From contig NZ_CAJGZP010000001.1 in NCBI RefSeq assembly GCF_904846155.1, positions 3,340,289-3,404,288 of the forward strand: a stretch of DNA of 64,000 nt. Direction: 5' to 3'. The position numbers and the translations under genes were made by a program. Positions 7,603-17,327 of this stretch are shown piece by piece. The stretch is from Psychrobacter fulvigenes (lineage in GTDB: Bacteria; Pseudomonadota; Gammaproteobacteria; Pseudomonadales; Moraxellaceae). The notes beneath the pieces were generated by a model. The model worked only from the letters and a program-made list of their open reading frames with translations, made no database searches and had not been told where the DNA came from. Within the stretch, counting starts at the first letter, position 1. The number at the start of each line of letters is the position of its first letter.

Positions 7603-9306
7603 TTAAAACAAATGATAACGCTGTGCTAATGGTAATTCAGCCATAGGCTCACAAGTGAGTAACACCCCATCGGCATAAGCTTCATAGGTCTGCGGATCTA
7701 CGTTGATGTCAGGGCAAGCGGTATTAAGCTTCATATCTTTTTTGCCCATCTTACGGATGTTCTTACAAGGAACAAGCTTACTCTTCAGACCGAGCTTCTC
7801 TTCCAGCCCTGTGTTTTCAGCAGCTTGGCTGATAAAGGTCACGCGAGTGGCTGCAGCAGCGCGGCCATACGCACCGAACATACGGCGGAAATGTACTGGC
7901 TGCGGGGTTGAGATAGCGGCGTTTGGATCGCCCATCTCAGCACCTGCGATCATGCCGCCTTTAATAACCAGTTGTGGTTTGACCCCAAAGAACGCCGTTT
8001 TCCATAAGACTAAATCTGCCATTTTGCCCACTTCAACAGAGCCAATCACATGCGAAACACCATGTGCAATAGCGGGGTTGATGGTGTATTTAGCAATATA
8101 GCGCTTGGCACGGAAGTTATCAGCACCGCGCTCTTCGTCTTCTGGCAATAGACCGCGCTGAACTTTCATCTTATGCGCTGTCTGCCAGGTACGACATACA
8201 ACTTCACCAATACGCCCCATCGCTTGCGAGTCAGATGACATGATTGCCATGACTCCCATATCATGAAGCAAGTCTTCTGCGGCGATGGTTTCGCGGCGAA
8301 TACGGGAGTCTGCAAAAGCGACGTCTTCTGGGATATTAGGATCGAGCGCGTGACACTCCATCAACATATCTAAGTGCTCATCAACCGTGTTGACAGTATA
8401 GGGACGTGTCGGGTTGGTTGACGCTGGCAGCACATTAGGCAGACCTGAGATAGCAATAATATCTGGTGCGTGACCACCACCTGCGCCTTCTGTGTGGAAG
8501 GTGTGGATACAACGACCTTTCATAGCGGCGATAGTATCTTGCAAGAAACCTGATTCGTTTAGCGTATCAGAGTGCAGCGCAATTTGAATATCATACTTAT
8601 CAGCCACGGTTAGAGCATTGTCGATGATAGCAGGGGTAGCGCCCCAATCTTCATGAATTTTCAGACCAAAAGCACCCGCTTTGATTTGCTGCTCTAAGGC
8701 TTCTGGTGTACTGGCACTGCCTTTACCAAATATACCAATATTCATCGGCATATCATCTACAGCCTGCATCATTTTACCGATGTACCATGGGCCTGGTGTG
8801 CTAGTGGTTGCCAAAGTACCTGTCGCAGGACCAGTACCGCCACCGATCATAGTGGTTGTACCACTCATTAGCGCTTCATCGACTTGCTGCGGACAGATAA
8901 AGTGAATATGGGTGTCGACACAGCCGGCGGTCAGGATTCTATCTTCACCAGATATAATCTCAGTGCCAGGTCCAATAATGATCTCAACGCCTGGCTGAGT
9001 ATCTGGGTTACCAGCTTGACCGATGGCAGCGATATATCCATCTTTTATACCCACATCGGCTTTGATGATACCTGACCAATCGAGGATAATAACGTTGGTA
9101 ATGACAGTATCCATGACTTCTTCATCACAGCGCTGGCTCTGAGCCATACCATCACGAATGGACTTACCACCACCAAATACCACTTCTTCACCATAATGAG
9201 TGAGATCATCTTCTACTTCGATCCACAGTTCAGTGTCCCCTAAACGAATTCTGTCCCCTGTGGTTGGGCCGTATAATTCGGAATAAGCTTGACGAGTAAT
9301 TTTCAT
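7603..9306 (-). CDS. ureC: Urease alpha subunit UreC
   Basis: A 567-residue catalytic subunit that hydrolyses urea to ammonia and carbamate in the cytoplasm with a dinuclear nickel centre. The nickel ligands are visible: DTHIHF, the carbamylated lysine in [27 protein letters not shown] and SSDSQAMGR. The flap region reads MECHALD, which keeps the Cys-His pair although the second His of the usual CHH is Ala. Its start overlaps the ureB stop by one base, which supports tight coupling. It is complete and normal in length. Confidence 0.98.
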   Translation of the reverse strand: MKITRQAYSELYGPTTGDRIRLGDTELWIEVEDDLTHYGEEVVFGGGKSIRDGMAQSQRCDEEVMDTVITNVIILDWSGIIKADVGIKDGYIAAIGQAGNPDTQPGVEIIIGPGTEIISGEDRILTAGCVDTHIHFICPQQVDEALMSGTTTMIGGGTGPATGTLATTSTPGPWYIGKMMQAVDDMPMNIGIFGKGSASTPEALEQQIKAGAFGLKIHEDWGATPAIIDNALTVADKYDIQIALHSDTLNESGFLQDTIAAMKGRCIHTFHTEGAGGGHAPDIIAISGLPNVLPASTNPTRPYTVNTVDEHLDMLMECHALDPNIPEDVAFADSRIRRETIAAEDLLHDMGVMAIMSSDSQAMGRIGEVVCRTWQTAHKMKVQRGLLPEDEERGADNFRAKRYIAKYTINPAIAHGVSHVIGSVEVGKMADLVLWKTAFFGVKPQLVIKGGMIAGAEMGDPNAAISTPQPVHFRRMFGAYGRAAAATRVTFISQAAENTGLEEKLGLKSKLVPCKNIRKMGKKDMKLNTACPDINVDPQTYEAYADGVLLTCEPMAELPLAQRYHLF

Positions 9307-9638
9307 TATTTTGCTCCTGAATCTGAATTCTGATCTAACGATCCCATCACGTCACCACGGAAGCCATAAACACGGCGCAAGCCTGAAAACTCAATCAAGT
9401 TTACCTCACGGCTCTGACCGGGTTCAAAACGTGTTGCGGTACCAGACGGAATCGCCAAGCGATAACCGTAGGTTTTTTCACGATCAAAATCTAAAGCATT
9501 ATTGGTTTCATAGAAGTGGTAGTGTGAGCCTATTTGTATCGGTCTATCACCTGTATTAGAGACGTGTACGCTGATAGTAGGTCTGCCTTCACACAGCTCA
9601 ATGTCACCACTTTTTATTTGATATTCACCGGGAATCAT
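9306..9638 (-). CDS. ureB: Urease beta subunit UreB
   Basis: A 110-residue structural subunit of the (UreABC)3 enzyme. It starts MIPGEYQI and carries [16 protein letters not shown] and [14 protein letters not shown], the characteristic family sequence. It lies 11 bases after ureA and overlaps ureC by a base. Separate ureA and ureB genes are the common bacterial arrangement. Confidence 0.97.
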   Translation of the reverse strand: MIPGEYQIKSGDIELCEGRPTISVHVSNTGDRPIQIGSHYHFYETNNALDFDREKTYGYRLAIPSGTATRFEPGQSREVNLIEFSGLRRVYGFRGDVMGSLDQNSDSGAK

Positions 9639-9649
9639 GACAAATCTCC

Positions 9650-9955
9650 TTAAACGATTGGGTTATTAACAGTGACCAATTTGGTACCGTCAGGGAAAGT
9701 GACTTCGACCTGAACACTATCAATCATGTCAGCAACGCCATCCATGACGTCGTCACGGGTCAGAATTTCACGACCAGCGCCCATCAAATCCGCTACGGTA
9801 CGGCCTTCGCGCGCGCCTTCCATCAAAGCGCAACTGATATAGGCTATCGCTTCTGGATGGTTTAACTTAAGGCCTTTTTCTTTACGGCGCTCTGCCACTA
9901 AACCTGCTGTAAATATGAGTAACTTATCTTTGTCTCTAGGTGTTAATTTCATCAC
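9650..9955 (-). CDS. ureA: Urease gamma subunit UreA
   Basis: A 101-residue small structural subunit. The sequence from [17 protein letters not shown] through [11 protein letters not shown] to [18 protein letters not shown] is a near-textbook UreA. The listed frame has two methionines at its start; either could initiate. It follows ureD after 150 bases that contain no obvious terminator, only a short direct repeat (GAATATTAGTT twice, near 9970-9992), so it probably belongs to the same transcript. Confidence 0.97.
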   Translation of the reverse strand: MMKLTPRDKDKLLIFTAGLVAERRKEKGLKLNHPEAIAYISCALMEGAREGRTVADLMGAGREILTRDDVMDGVADMIDSVQVEVTFPDGTKLVTVNNPIV

Positions 9956-10105
9956 TGGCTCCTTATTATGAATATTAGTTATGAATATTAGTTTTGAAAG
10001 CTAATACCAAAGCTTGTAGCTTCGGTATGTAGAAGTAGTCGTTGATTGAGTAGATGCTTTATATAAACAAATACTTATTGCAAACAGATACTTCAATTAA
10101 ATTAT

Positions 10106-11032
10106 TTAAGTCAACCAAATCCGAGGTGTGGTGGCCTCATGTCCAGTTAGTAAAGGTCTGATAATGTTGCGTGCTTGCTCAAACAGCTGCCACGCTTCAT
10201 TACGCTCATTACCAATATAACGTAATAACAATACTTCGCGGCGGTAAGTCACAGCCCAGTTTTTGCTAGCAGGCAAATGCTCTCGCAGTGCCAAGATAGT
10301 CGCATCTGGATCATTCAGTCCCACAGTCCATAAAGTAGCATGCACCGTCGCTCCGCCTTGCCCCCACTTTCCTAAGAATCGAGGATGGTTGGGATCTATA
10401 GTCTGACGCTCAAGCCATAGAGGTCGGCCATTGCGAGTCAGCTCAAAGCGCTGCTCCAGATGTCCTTTTATAAAAGGTAGGTTACTAGCAGGACGACCAA
10501 GGCAGAGAACCTCCCAGCCCAAACATTTAGCATTATCACCCAGCTCAATCTTAAATATCTGCTCGCCGCGTGAGCCATCAAAAGCCAGAGACTCTTGAGG
10601 TACCCACTCCAGCGTGCCGCCATCAGCGACGGTCAAATGAGTAATTTGATGCCATTTGACATCATTTCTATCCGCTTTGTAGAGCTTATTGGCCGCAGGC
10701 GTGGTCACCAAAGCATGAGCGCCTTTGTCCACAGTGACGTCTATTATCAGCTCATCACCACTGACCAAGCCGCCAGGGGGATGCAAGGTATACACATGAC
10801 AGCAGCCATCGCGTCCCTCTGGATAAAAAGGTCTTTGAACACGTAGAGGCCCGTAATGACGTGCCGTCTTCATGCGGGTGATATTGGTGTCACCTTCAGC
10901 ACGCGTATCAAACCCTAAAGTCAAAGAAGCTGCCCAGTGGCGCTTGGCATCAAAGTAGTGTCCAGAATATGGTGTTTCTTTTTTTTCTATTCTTGTAGGC
11001 GAACTCGTAGGCGAAATAGTCGTAGTCGTCAT
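10106..11032 (-). CDS. ureD: Urease accessory protein UreD
   Basis: A 308-residue UreD/UreH scaffold that binds apo-urease and recruits UreF and UreG for nickel insertion. LHPPGGLVSGDELIIDV and TTPAANKLYKAD are the family hallmarks, with LPFIKGHLEQRFELTRNGRPLWLERQ further on. The N-terminal 20 residues are Thr/Ser-rich and poorly conserved, so an internal start is possible. It is the first gene of the ure operon, and the promoter should lie in the AT-rich 11033-11631 gap. Confidence 0.95.
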   Translation of the reverse strand: MTTTTISPTSSPTRIEKKETPYSGHYFDAKRHWAASLTLGFDTRAEGDTNITRMKTARHYGPLRVQRPFYPEGRDGCCHVYTLHPPGGLVSGDELIIDVTVDKGAHALVTTPAANKLYKADRNDVKWHQITHLTVADGGTLEWVPQESLAFDGSRGEQIFKIELGDNAKCLGWEVLCLGRPASNLPFIKGHLEQRFELTRNGRPLWLERQTIDPNHPRFLGKWGQGGATVHATLWTVGLNDPDATILALREHLPASKNWAVTYRREVLLLRYIGNERNEAWQLFEQARNIIRPLLTGHEATTPRIWLT

Positions 11033-11631
11033 TTAACAAATACCTTTTTTATAAACCCAGACGCAAATATAAGCAGTCAAACTGATGTAAAAATCAAAAT
11101 CTATCTCTATAAGACTCTAGTAAACATTATTTTTTTATTTTTAACTAAAAACCATAAGGCAAAAATACAAAAAACAGTGATAAATACTGTCTTGCAATAA
11201 TATTTATCAGATTTTTTCCATAAAATCCCACAAAACGTCAAGACTCAAAGCGGCAGCGCTATATATTTATCTTACCTATATCCTACCTGAGAGTAGGGAA
11301 ATAGTATAGCTTAAAATTAACTTGTGCACTAATTTTTAGAATACGGATTTAAACCATTGATTTTAAACAACTTAATATTAAAAATAAATATTCTCTCTCA
11401 ATAAAAAACTATATATTTTTGATTTACCTCTAACTCATAACTTGAATTATTCTAAAGCATATTTAAGAGTATCGTTAAGATTAGTAACTAGATGTATACA
11501 ATACTTTTAAAAAAGTACATAATATTTATATCCACAATAATATTCATGAATTAAAAAATTCATGAATCTCACACTCATGAAGTCCACCCTAGTGGAGCAC
11601 TTATTCATGAACATTATTCTAGAGGTGCGCT
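11033..11631. other. AT-rich divergent intergenic region between ureD and the DMT transporter
   Basis: 599 bases without a credible gene. The ureD-proximal half is very AT-rich and must carry the urease operon promoter, although no clear hexamer pair stands out. The transporter-proximal part carries a cluster of TTCATGAA-type palindromes (11542-11612), listed separately. A short open frame starting at 10937 overlaps ureD on the opposite strand and looks accidental. Confidence 0.6.
11542..11567. promoter_or_regulatory. Perfect palindrome upstream of the DMT transporter, likely operator
   Basis: ATTCATGAATT and AATTCATGAAT (11-base arms) flank a 4-base A loop. Related half motifs CTCATGAA and ATTCATGAAC follow near 11574 and 11603. 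Repeated palindromes 20-90 bases before an ATG suggest a multi-site operator. No T run follows, so a terminator is unlikely. Confidence 0.5.
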
Positions 11632-12684
11632 ATGTCAGAGTCCGTTCAATCTCCTGAAGTTGTTGAAGACAAGCCGCTCAAGCCCGTACTTGCTTATACC
11701 TTCATTATGCTTGGAATCTTTGCTTTGGCCTTTTCTGCCATCATGGTAAAGGAAGCTAACTTTGAGCCAGTTACTAACGCTTTTCTGCGTTGTCTGTTGG
11801 GCTTTATCACTTTGATCCCTTTTGGTATTTGGGAAGTTAAAAAGAAAAGAATGCTTAGTAAGAACGGAATCTTTCTAGCAATCGCAGCAGGTATCTTTCT
11901 CGGTATTGATATGACCGCTTGGAACTACGCCATCTTCTTTATTGGCGCTGGTATCTCCTCAGTGCTATTAAACCTACAAATTATTGTCATGCCATTACTA
12001 GCCATGACCTTTGACAGGTTTGTACCGAAAAAGAGCTTTTGGGTATTGGTACCTATCATGATCATTGGTATTGTTATGGCCGGTGGTATCTTCGATGGGG
12101 ATCCTGTAGAAGGCCCAACGACGATTTGGGGCTATCCAATCGCTTATGTAGGTACCGCTTTAGGTGTCCTCTCTGGTATCTGTTATGGTATCTATCTATA
12201 TACCAGTAGAAAGTCTGGTACGCTGAACGCTGGTCTTTATATCCAGCCGCTTATGTGGGTGTTTTTGGCACAGCTTATTCCCCAAGGCTTTACCATGCTG
12301 TTTTTATCAACTGAAGGCTGGAACGTCGCTCAGGGTGTACTAGTTAATGGTAAGCTGCCAATGGATGCTGGTACGGCCATGACAGGTGATATGATCACCG
12401 CTGCGAACTGGTGGTGGATGGTTGCGCTAGCCGTCATTGGTCATGCGATGGCTTGGGTTTTTGTACAGATAGGTTCGGTAAACTTAGATCCTACTGTCGT
12501 AGCTGGACTATTGCTATTAAGCCCGATCACTACGGTACTTGTGGCACCCTATACCAGTGGCGAGTCGATCTCAATGATTCAAGGTATCGGTGTGGTCGTT
12601 GTACTAGCAGCAGTTGCTTATCAGAACGGTCTACATACCGCGCTTATGAACAAGCTACAAGGGACGAAAAAACCGCTGAGATAG
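11632..12684 (+). CDS. DMT-superfamily (EamA) transporter
   Basis: A 350-residue inner-membrane permease with about ten transmembrane helices in two EamA repeats (roughly residues 18-140 and 170-335). PVTNAFLRCLLGF and LDPTVVAGLLLLSPITTVL are typical EamA segments. Substrates of this superfamily vary (amino acids, nucleotides, metabolites) and cannot be deduced here. AGAGGTGCG before the ATG is a reasonable ribosome site. It is divergent from the urease operon and preceded by a palindromic operator-like region. Confidence 0.85.
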   Translation: MSESVQSPEVVEDKPLKPVLAYTFIMLGIFALAFSAIMVKEANFEPVTNAFLRCLLGFITLIPFGIWEVKKKRMLSKNGIFLAIAAGIFLGIDMTAWNYAIFFIGAGISSVLLNLQIIVMPLLAMTFDRFVPKKSFWVLVPIMIIGIVMAGGIFDGDPVEGPTTIWGYPIAYVGTALGVLSGICYGIYLYTSRKSGTLNAGLYIQPLMWVFLAQLIPQGFTMLFLSTEGWNVAQGVLVNGKLPMDAGTAMTGDMITAANWWWMVALAVIGHAMAWVFVQIGSVNLDPTVVAGLLLLSPITTVLVAPYTSGESISMIQGIGVVVVLAAVAYQNGLHTALMNKLQGTKKPLR

Positions 12685-12728
12685 CTAGCTGAGGAGCTAA
12701 CTTTCCGCTCGTAAAATAGATGATTGAT

Positions 12729-12762
12729 AAAAAGCCAGATAACTGAGTTATCTGGCTTTTTT
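12729..12762. terminator. Bidirectional terminator between the DMT transporter and hisH
   Basis: AAAAGCCAGATAAC and its complement GTTATCTGGCTTTTTT form a strong hairpin between two convergent genes. Confidence 0.85.
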
Positions 12763-12811
12763 TGAGCTATAAGATTGGTTTTTCTATCATTCAAATATAA
12801 AACTAAAACAC

Positions 12812-13447
12812 TTAAATATCCCACTCTACAAAGTTCTTCAACAGCTGCAAGCCTGCGGTGTGGCTCTTTTCTGGATGGAACTGGGTGGCAAATAAATTGT
12901 CTTTAATAACACTGGCACAAAACGGCTGACCATAATCACAAACAGCAGCCACTTGCGAGCGATCGGCAGGCGCGCAGTAATAGCTGTGCACGAAGTAAAA
13001 GTGCGCATTGTCCTCAATACCATTCCATAAGGGATGATCAAAATCCATACCGCTAATGGTATTCCAACCCATATGCGGCACCTTGATGGTCGCGCCTTGC
13101 TCGTCTTTCCATGTAGGATCAAACGCCTCTACAGTACCATCTAAGATACCAAGACAGTCTGTGCCATCATTCTCAGCGGACTGCTCGAATAGCGCCTGCA
13201 TGCCAACACAGATGGCCATGACAGGCTTATTAAACACAGCATGGCGTACGACCTCATCAATGCCAGCCTCCGTCATACCAATCATACAATCGCGCATCGC
13301 ACCGACGCCAGGGAAGACAATTTTGTCCGCTGCCGCGACAACCTTTGGATCATTGGTGATAGAAACTTCCGCACCTACCGCTGATAATGCTTTGCTAGCA
13401 GAGTGCAAATTGCCCATGCCATAGTCTAATAGTGCAACTTTTGTCAT
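12812..13447 (-). CDS. hisH: Imidazole glycerol phosphate synthase, glutaminase subunit HisH
   Basis: A 211-residue class I glutamine amidotransferase that supplies ammonia to HisF in histidine biosynthesis. [16 protein letters not shown] opens the protein. The nucleophile Cys sits in [11 protein letters not shown] (the usual motif is GICLGMQ), and the His-Glu pair is in QFHPEKS. It follows hisB after a 153-base gap carrying a large inverted repeat. hisF and hisA are not in the window next to it. Confidence 0.95.
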   Translation of the reverse strand: MTKVALLDYGMGNLHSASKALSAVGAEVSITNDPKVVAAADKIVFPGVGAMRDCMIGMTEAGIDEVVRHAVFNKPVMAICVGMQALFEQSAENDGTDCLGILDGTVEAFDPTWKDEQGATIKVPHMGWNTISGMDFDHPLWNGIEDNAHFYFVHSYYCAPADRSQVAAVCDYGQPFCASVIKDNLFATQFHPEKSHTAGLQLLKNFVEWDI

Positions 13448-13527
13448 TAATTGGTTCTCATTGTTGAGTCGTTTTAATATATATAATCTCGTGTTTTTGC
13501 TAAGGTGTAAACAAGATTTTGCTACAA

Positions 13528-13575
13528 GTCAGCCAAGCGCAAGGCTTTATGAGTAATACGCCAAGCTTGGCTGAC
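13528..13575. repeat. Inverted repeat between hisB and hisH
   Basis: GTCAGCCAAGC (13528-13538) and GCTTGGCTGAC (13565-13575) are perfect 11-base arms separated by 26 bases. No T run follows. It could fold in the hisB-hisH transcript as a processing or stabilising hairpin, or be a short dispersed repeat. Confidence 0.6.
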
Positions 13576-13600
13576 ACCGCAGACTAGCTTTAGCTGTACC

Positions 13601-14227
13601 TTAGAAAGCTTCTTTGGTCGAAGGTAAGGTATTCAGTGCACGCTCATCATATTCACACGCCATACGCAGCGCACGTGCAAAGGCTTTAAAGGTAGATTCG
13701 ATTTGATGATGGCTGTTTTTGCCTTTTAGATTGTCTAAATGTATGGTCATCCATGAATGGTTGACAAAACCAAAGAAGAACTCGCTAAACAAATCGACAT
13801 CAAAAGTACCCACGTGTGAGCGGGTAAAAGGAATGTCCATATGCAGGCCGGGACGACCTGAGAGATCGACTACCGCACGGGTTAGCGACTCATCGAGTGG
13901 CGCGTAAAAATGACCATAACGACGAATGCCTTTTTTCTCACCCAGCGCTTTTGCAAAAGCTTGTCCAAGCGTAATACCGGTATCTTCAACGCTGTGGTGA
14001 TCGTCAATATAAGTGTCGCCCGTACACTTGATGTCTAAGTCAAACAAACCGTGACGCTTGATTTGATCAATCATATGGTCTAAAAATGGTACACCAGTAT
14101 CTACTACGCCTTGACCCGTACCATCAAGGTTTACGGTGCATTTAACTTGTGTCTCAGCAGTATTACGCTCAACAGTCGCGGTACGTGCTGGGCGACCATA
14201 TAGGTTTAGGTTTGAATCAGTTGTCAT
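13601..14227 (-). CDS. hisB: Imidazoleglycerol-phosphate dehydratase HisB
   Basis: A 208-residue monofunctional dehydratase (step 6 of histidine synthesis, imidazole glycerol phosphate to imidazole acetol phosphate). The manganese-binding histidine motifs are visible: [24 protein letters not shown], and [19 protein letters not shown] near the C-terminus. There is no N-terminal phosphatase domain, unlike the bifunctional E. coli HisB. It is first in a two-gene unit with hisH. Confidence 0.96.
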   Translation of the reverse strand: MTTDSNLNLYGRPARTATVERNTAETQVKCTVNLDGTGQGVVDTGVPFLDHMIDQIKRHGLFDLDIKCTGDTYIDDHHSVEDTGITLGQAFAKALGEKKGIRRYGHFYAPLDESLTRAVVDLSGRPGLHMDIPFTRSHVGTFDVDLFSEFFFGFVNHSWMTIHLDNLKGKNSHHQIESTFKAFARALRMACEYDERALNTLPSTKEAF

Positions 14228-14596
14228 GGCTACTCTCTATAAGTTAAAAGCAAACAATAAATAGGCCTAATAATAAGCCTGACGTGTTCCAAATATGAGA
14301 ACGATAAAATATCACTAAATAAGCTCATAGCTATAATAGATAGCTAAAAAATAGATACTGTCTTTCTTATCCTAAATAGCTACAAGGATGATATAAGTCT
14401 GTATGGTTAATTTTTATAGCGGATGGACTATAAATCACTACCCTCATCATAGCAAACCCCAACAACTACTGCCACGACCAAGGCATAAACCAAGCACAAA
14501 ATCATCGCATTCTGCTAAAATAATGTGTTCAATATTATCAATCATGGCCGCGCCTGCCCTACTATCCTGCGCTATATCATATTATAGGAACCGACT
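14228..14596. other. Intergenic region between hisB and the PanZ-like gene
   Basis: 369 bases between divergent genes. It should hold promoters for both, but no convincing hexamer pairs were identified. A 67-codon open frame here (from 14403) has no recognisable protein features and no ribosome site. Confidence 0.5.
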
Positions 14597-15019
14597 ATGC
14601 CTTTAGAAGCGATTGCCATCAACAGCTTGGACGCTCCACTGATCAAAAAGCCTGCGCGCGAAAATGAGCTGTCTGAGCGTCTGCATGCCTTGTATGATAG
14701 TGATGATACGCAGCCTAGTGGCGCAGAAGTATTAAACATCGTCGAGCAAGGCTTTAAGCGTGGTCAGACACTCTACGTCGGGATGTTTAATGACAAGCCT
14801 ATTGCCGCAGTGGCCTGCTTTGATGATGGCCAAACCAATGCCAAACGCTTGCAATATCTCACCGTGCATCGCGAAAATCGTAAACGTGCTATCGACGCCA
14901 AGTTCATCAAGCTGGTCTATGATGCCGAGGTCAAAAAAGGCGTGCGTGAGTTTGTCCCTGTCGATGCGGATATTCACCGTATCATGAGCGAGTATGAGCT
15001 GCTGCGTGTCAAAGATTAA
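14597..15019 (+). CDS. PanZ/PanM-like GNAT-fold protein (candidate)
   Basis: A 140-residue protein with an acetyltransferase-like core: a strand TLYVGMFNDKPIAAVACFDD, then KRLQYLTVHRENRKRAIDAKFI, which resembles the acetyl-CoA pyrophosphate loop (RxxGxG-like) in degenerate form, then LVYDAEVKKGVREFVPVDAD. This layout recalls PanZ/PanM, the acetyl-CoA sensor that triggers maturation of aspartate decarboxylase PanD. The loop lacks a canonical Gly-x-Gly, so it may bind without acetylating. AGGAACC precedes the ATG. The assignment is tentative, and a general GNAT-related protein is the alternative. Confidence 0.6.
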   Translation: MPLEAIAINSLDAPLIKKPARENELSERLHALYDSDDTQPSGAEVLNIVEQGFKRGQTLYVGMFNDKPIAAVACFDDGQTNAKRLQYLTVHRENRKRAIDAKFIKLVYDAEVKKGVREFVPVDADIHRIMSEYELLRVKD

Positions 15020-15104
15020 TGATATTTATTTGACTCATGCAAAAGCTTTATCAAGCTCTAATAAATTATTTTTGAGTTTTTATAGCAGATAATGCAAAAA
15101 CTTC

Positions 15105-15133
15105 TTGACAGCAGGGCGTATATTTAGTTTAAT
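15105..15133 (+). promoter_or_regulatory. Sigma-70 promoter of tRNA-Phe
   Basis: TTGACA (15105-15110), a 17-base spacer and TTTAAT (15128-15133) lie 18 bases before the mature tRNA start. The perfect -35 and ideal spacing make this one of the clearest promoters in the window. Confidence 0.8.
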
Positions 15134-15151
15134 AGCGTCCTCAACGAAGAC

Positions 15152-15227
15152 GGCTCGATAGCTCAGTAGGTAGAGCAACGGATTGAAAATCCGTGTGTCG
15201 GCAGTTCGATCCTGCCTCGAGCCACCA
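15152..15227 (+). tRNA. tRNA-Phe (GAA)
   Basis: A 76-base tRNA. The acceptor stem GGCTCGA pairs with TCGAGCC, and the discriminator A is followed by an encoded CCA. The D-loop region AGCTCAGTAGGTAGAGC and the T-arm with GTTCGATC are standard. The anticodon GAA is at 15185-15187 inside the stem CGGATT/AATCCG. A single copy is present here and no neighbouring tRNA gene is seen. Confidence 0.98.
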
Positions 15228-15245
15228 TTCGTTTATAGAATTCTA

Positions 15246-15279
15246 AAAAACCCTAAACATCGCTGTTTGGGGTTTTTTT
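15246..15279 (+). terminator. Terminator after tRNA-Phe
   Basis: AAAAAACCCTAAACA pairs with TGTTTGGGGTTTTTT around a 4-base loop, 19 bases downstream of the tRNA. Confidence 0.85.
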
Positions 15280-15393
15280 ATGCTTAAATTTTATGACCTT
15301 TTTTATGGTAAGTGATATAACCAGCCTATAATGAGACTTTAGGAAATGAGACTTTAAGAATAAAATCGATTCGTCGATAACTATCAGCAGGAG

Positions 15394-15795
15394 TTACTCC
15401 TGATACAGTCGACCGCGCAATAGTAGATTACAACGCTCACGCGAATCCAAATCATAAATCGTCGCGCGATAGTCGATACCGTGACGCCCTTCAAAAAATA
15501 TCACCCGATCGCCCACTGCCAAAAAACAAGACGTACGCGCATCATAGATAAAACCATCAATCACAAATGCCAAGTCACGATCTATCTCTCGTACCGTATA
15601 GGTCTCACCTTGCGGAATCAAACGCTCAAACCATGCGCTATGAGCGACATTGGTAGTTAGGACACTTGTGAATAGCAGCGCTGACATCATAAGCATGCTT
15701 TTTAATGACATCGTAAAATCCGAGCCAGCTAAGCTGACTTTATTTATGTTATTTTTATTACCTGCCATGACCTTTACCTGCTCAGACCTGCCCAA
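15394..15795 (-). CDS. Secreted or periplasmic hypothetical protein
   Basis: The open frame encodes up to 133 residues; the true start is uncertain. Two internal starts look better than the first: Met10, preceded by AGGTAAAGG, and Met29 (15711), from which the sequence SLKSMLMMSALLFTSVLTT forms a signal peptide with a likely cut after AHSA. The mature part (WFERLIPQGETYTVREIDRDLAFVIDG...) is about 75 residues with two cysteines that could form a disulfide. I do not recognise the family. It is monocistronic. Confidence 0.6.
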   Translation of the reverse strand: MGRSEQVKVMAGNKNNINKVSLAGSDFTMSLKSMLMMSALLFTSVLTTNVAHSAWFERLIPQGETYTVREIDRDLAFVIDGFIYDARTSCFLAVGDRVIFFEGRHGIDYRATIYDLDSRERCNLLLRGRLYQE

Positions 15796-15962
15796 TAATG
15801 AATTCTACTAATGATTCTTCTCATGCTAAACGCTTACTGTCACGGTTGCATAACATTTTTGTGCTGTTTTTTAGCCAGCTGCGCTCAGTATACTCGATAG
15901 CAATGAGAATGATAAATAAGACAGCTGAATACTAGAAACATGATTACTAATAGGGATAAGCG

Positions 15963-16463
15963 ATGAGAGAGTTTGATTATGATTTGGATTATAAAAACCT
16001 AGACTTGCGGGCGCAGCCTGAGCTATACCGTGTCGGTCGCGGTGAACAAGGAGTGTTATTAGTGGAGCCTTATAAGTCTGAGATCTTGCCGCACTGGCGC
16101 TTTGCCACTCCCGATATTGCGACAAAAAGCAGCGAGACTATTTATCAGATGTTTTTAGATTATCTGGCTACTGATGACTTCGTCGGTGCTGATATGGCGC
16201 GCAAGTTTATTCAAATGGGCTATACTCGCGCCCGCCGTTATGCCAATCATAAAGGCGGCAAAAAGTATAAAGGACCAGTGCCTGATGATAAAAAAGGTCA
16301 AAGCGGTGCCCATGGTCGTGAAGAATTACCACGGCAAGAGGAAGATCCGATTAAAGCAGAATCTGCCCGTATTTTTAAGCAAAAATGGGATCTGTGCCGC
16401 GAAAATGAAACCTATTTAAAGATGAAAAAGGAGCATCGTGAGCGCTATAAAGAGGTTGAGTAG
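15963..16463 (+). CDS. DUF4385 family protein
   Basis: A 166-residue protein of the DUF4385 family: FDYDLDYKNLDLRAQPELYRVGRGEQGVLLVEPYKSE at the N-terminus, then PHWRFATPDIA and GADMARKFIQMGYTRARRYANHKGGKKY in the middle. The C-terminal half is charged and probably helical. The molecular function of this family is not known to me. There is no signal peptide or membrane segment. GATAAGCG precedes the ATG as a weak ribosome site. Confidence 0.85.
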   Translation: MREFDYDLDYKNLDLRAQPELYRVGRGEQGVLLVEPYKSEILPHWRFATPDIATKSSETIYQMFLDYLATDDFVGADMARKFIQMGYTRARRYANHKGGKKYKGPVPDDKKGQSGAHGREELPRQEEDPIKAESARIFKQKWDLCRENETYLKMKKEHRERYKEVE

Positions 16464-16603
16464 CATATATTGAAAGTCAGATATTAAAAACATTAGTAAC
16501 AGTTAGCTTTGACAGTTTGCTGTGCTATGGTAATGCTGTTAACTACTTAATACTAAACGAACGCTTTAAAAAAAATAAATTACTGCTCTGGTAGCGAGGG
16601 AAA

Positions 16604-17281
16604 ATGAATAAGCAACTTTTAATTTTTGATTTCGATGGGACACTGATTGATAGTGTGCCAGATTTGGCTGATGCCACTAACGCAATGCTAACCACACTTG
16701 GCAAAGACACCTACCCTCTCGATACCATACGTAATTGGGTAGGCAATGGCTCAAGGATGTTGGTCGAGCGCGCGTTGGTGGGCAAGATAGAAGTACTGGA
16801 GGATGAGTTAACGGTCGAGGAAACCGAGCATGCCGAGCAAGTGTTTTTTGATGCCTATAAAAACCTTAGTGACAGCAAAACTGTTGCCTATCCAAATGTC
16901 GATAGTGGCTTGCGGTATTTAAAAGAAGCGGGTTACACTTTGGCGCTAGTCACCAATAAACCCATACGCTTTGTACCCAAAATACTAGAGAGTTTCGGCT
17001 GGACGTCTTTGTTTGATATGGTCTTAGGCGGCGACAGCTTGACCACAAAAAAGCCTGATCCCGCGCCATTGCTACATGTCTGCGATAAGCTTGGTGTTAT
17101 GCAAGACAAAGCGGTCATGATTGGTGATTCAAGAAACGATATATTAGCGGGACAAAACGCTAAGATAGATACGCTTGGACTGTCTTATGGTTATAATTAT
17201 GGGCAAGACATTCGCGACCTGAACCCTACCGCAGCGTTTGATGACTTTGCTACATTGGTCAAATATCTTTTGAAAGATTAG
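16604..17281 (+). CDS. gph: Phosphoglycolate phosphatase (HAD superfamily)
   Basis: A 225-residue HAD hydrolase with all motifs: DFDGTLIDS (motif I, Asp nucleophile and acid/base), VTNKP (motif II), the lysine of KKPDPAPL (motif III) and GDSRNDILAG (motif IV). The helical cap between residues about 16 and 85 (WVGNGSRMLVERAL) fits Gph, which removes 2-phosphoglycolate formed during DNA repair. Closely related HAD phosphatases cannot be fully excluded. It is followed by a large palindromic repeat. Confidence 0.88.
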   Translation: MNKQLLIFDFDGTLIDSVPDLADATNAMLTTLGKDTYPLDTIRNWVGNGSRMLVERALVGKIEVLEDELTVEETEHAEQVFFDAYKNLSDSKTVAYPNVDSGLRYLKEAGYTLALVTNKPIRFVPKILESFGWTSLFDMVLGGDSLTTKKPDPAPLLHVCDKLGVMQDKAVMIGDSRNDILAGQNAKIDTLGLSYGYNYGQDIRDLNPTAAFDDFATLVKYLLKD

Positions 17282-17327
17282 GGTCTGTTGAACACACTTA
17301 AAACACTAAGCAGTTAATCCTTTAACT

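Noticed and set aside
10937..11200. Plus-strand 87-codon frame overlapping the ureD start
   Set aside because: It overlaps ureD and continues into AT-rich non-coding DNA, with Lys/Asn/Ile-rich composition and no family similarity.
14403..14606. 67-codon frame upstream of the PanZ-like gene
   Set aside because: Its composition is Pro/His/Ser-rich without structure, it overlaps the next gene's start, and it lacks a ribosome site.
15900..15930. Possible Fur box (AATGAGAATGATAAAT) before the DUF4385 gene
   Set aside because: It matches only part of the 19-base consensus and shows no inverted symmetry, and the gene has no iron-related context.
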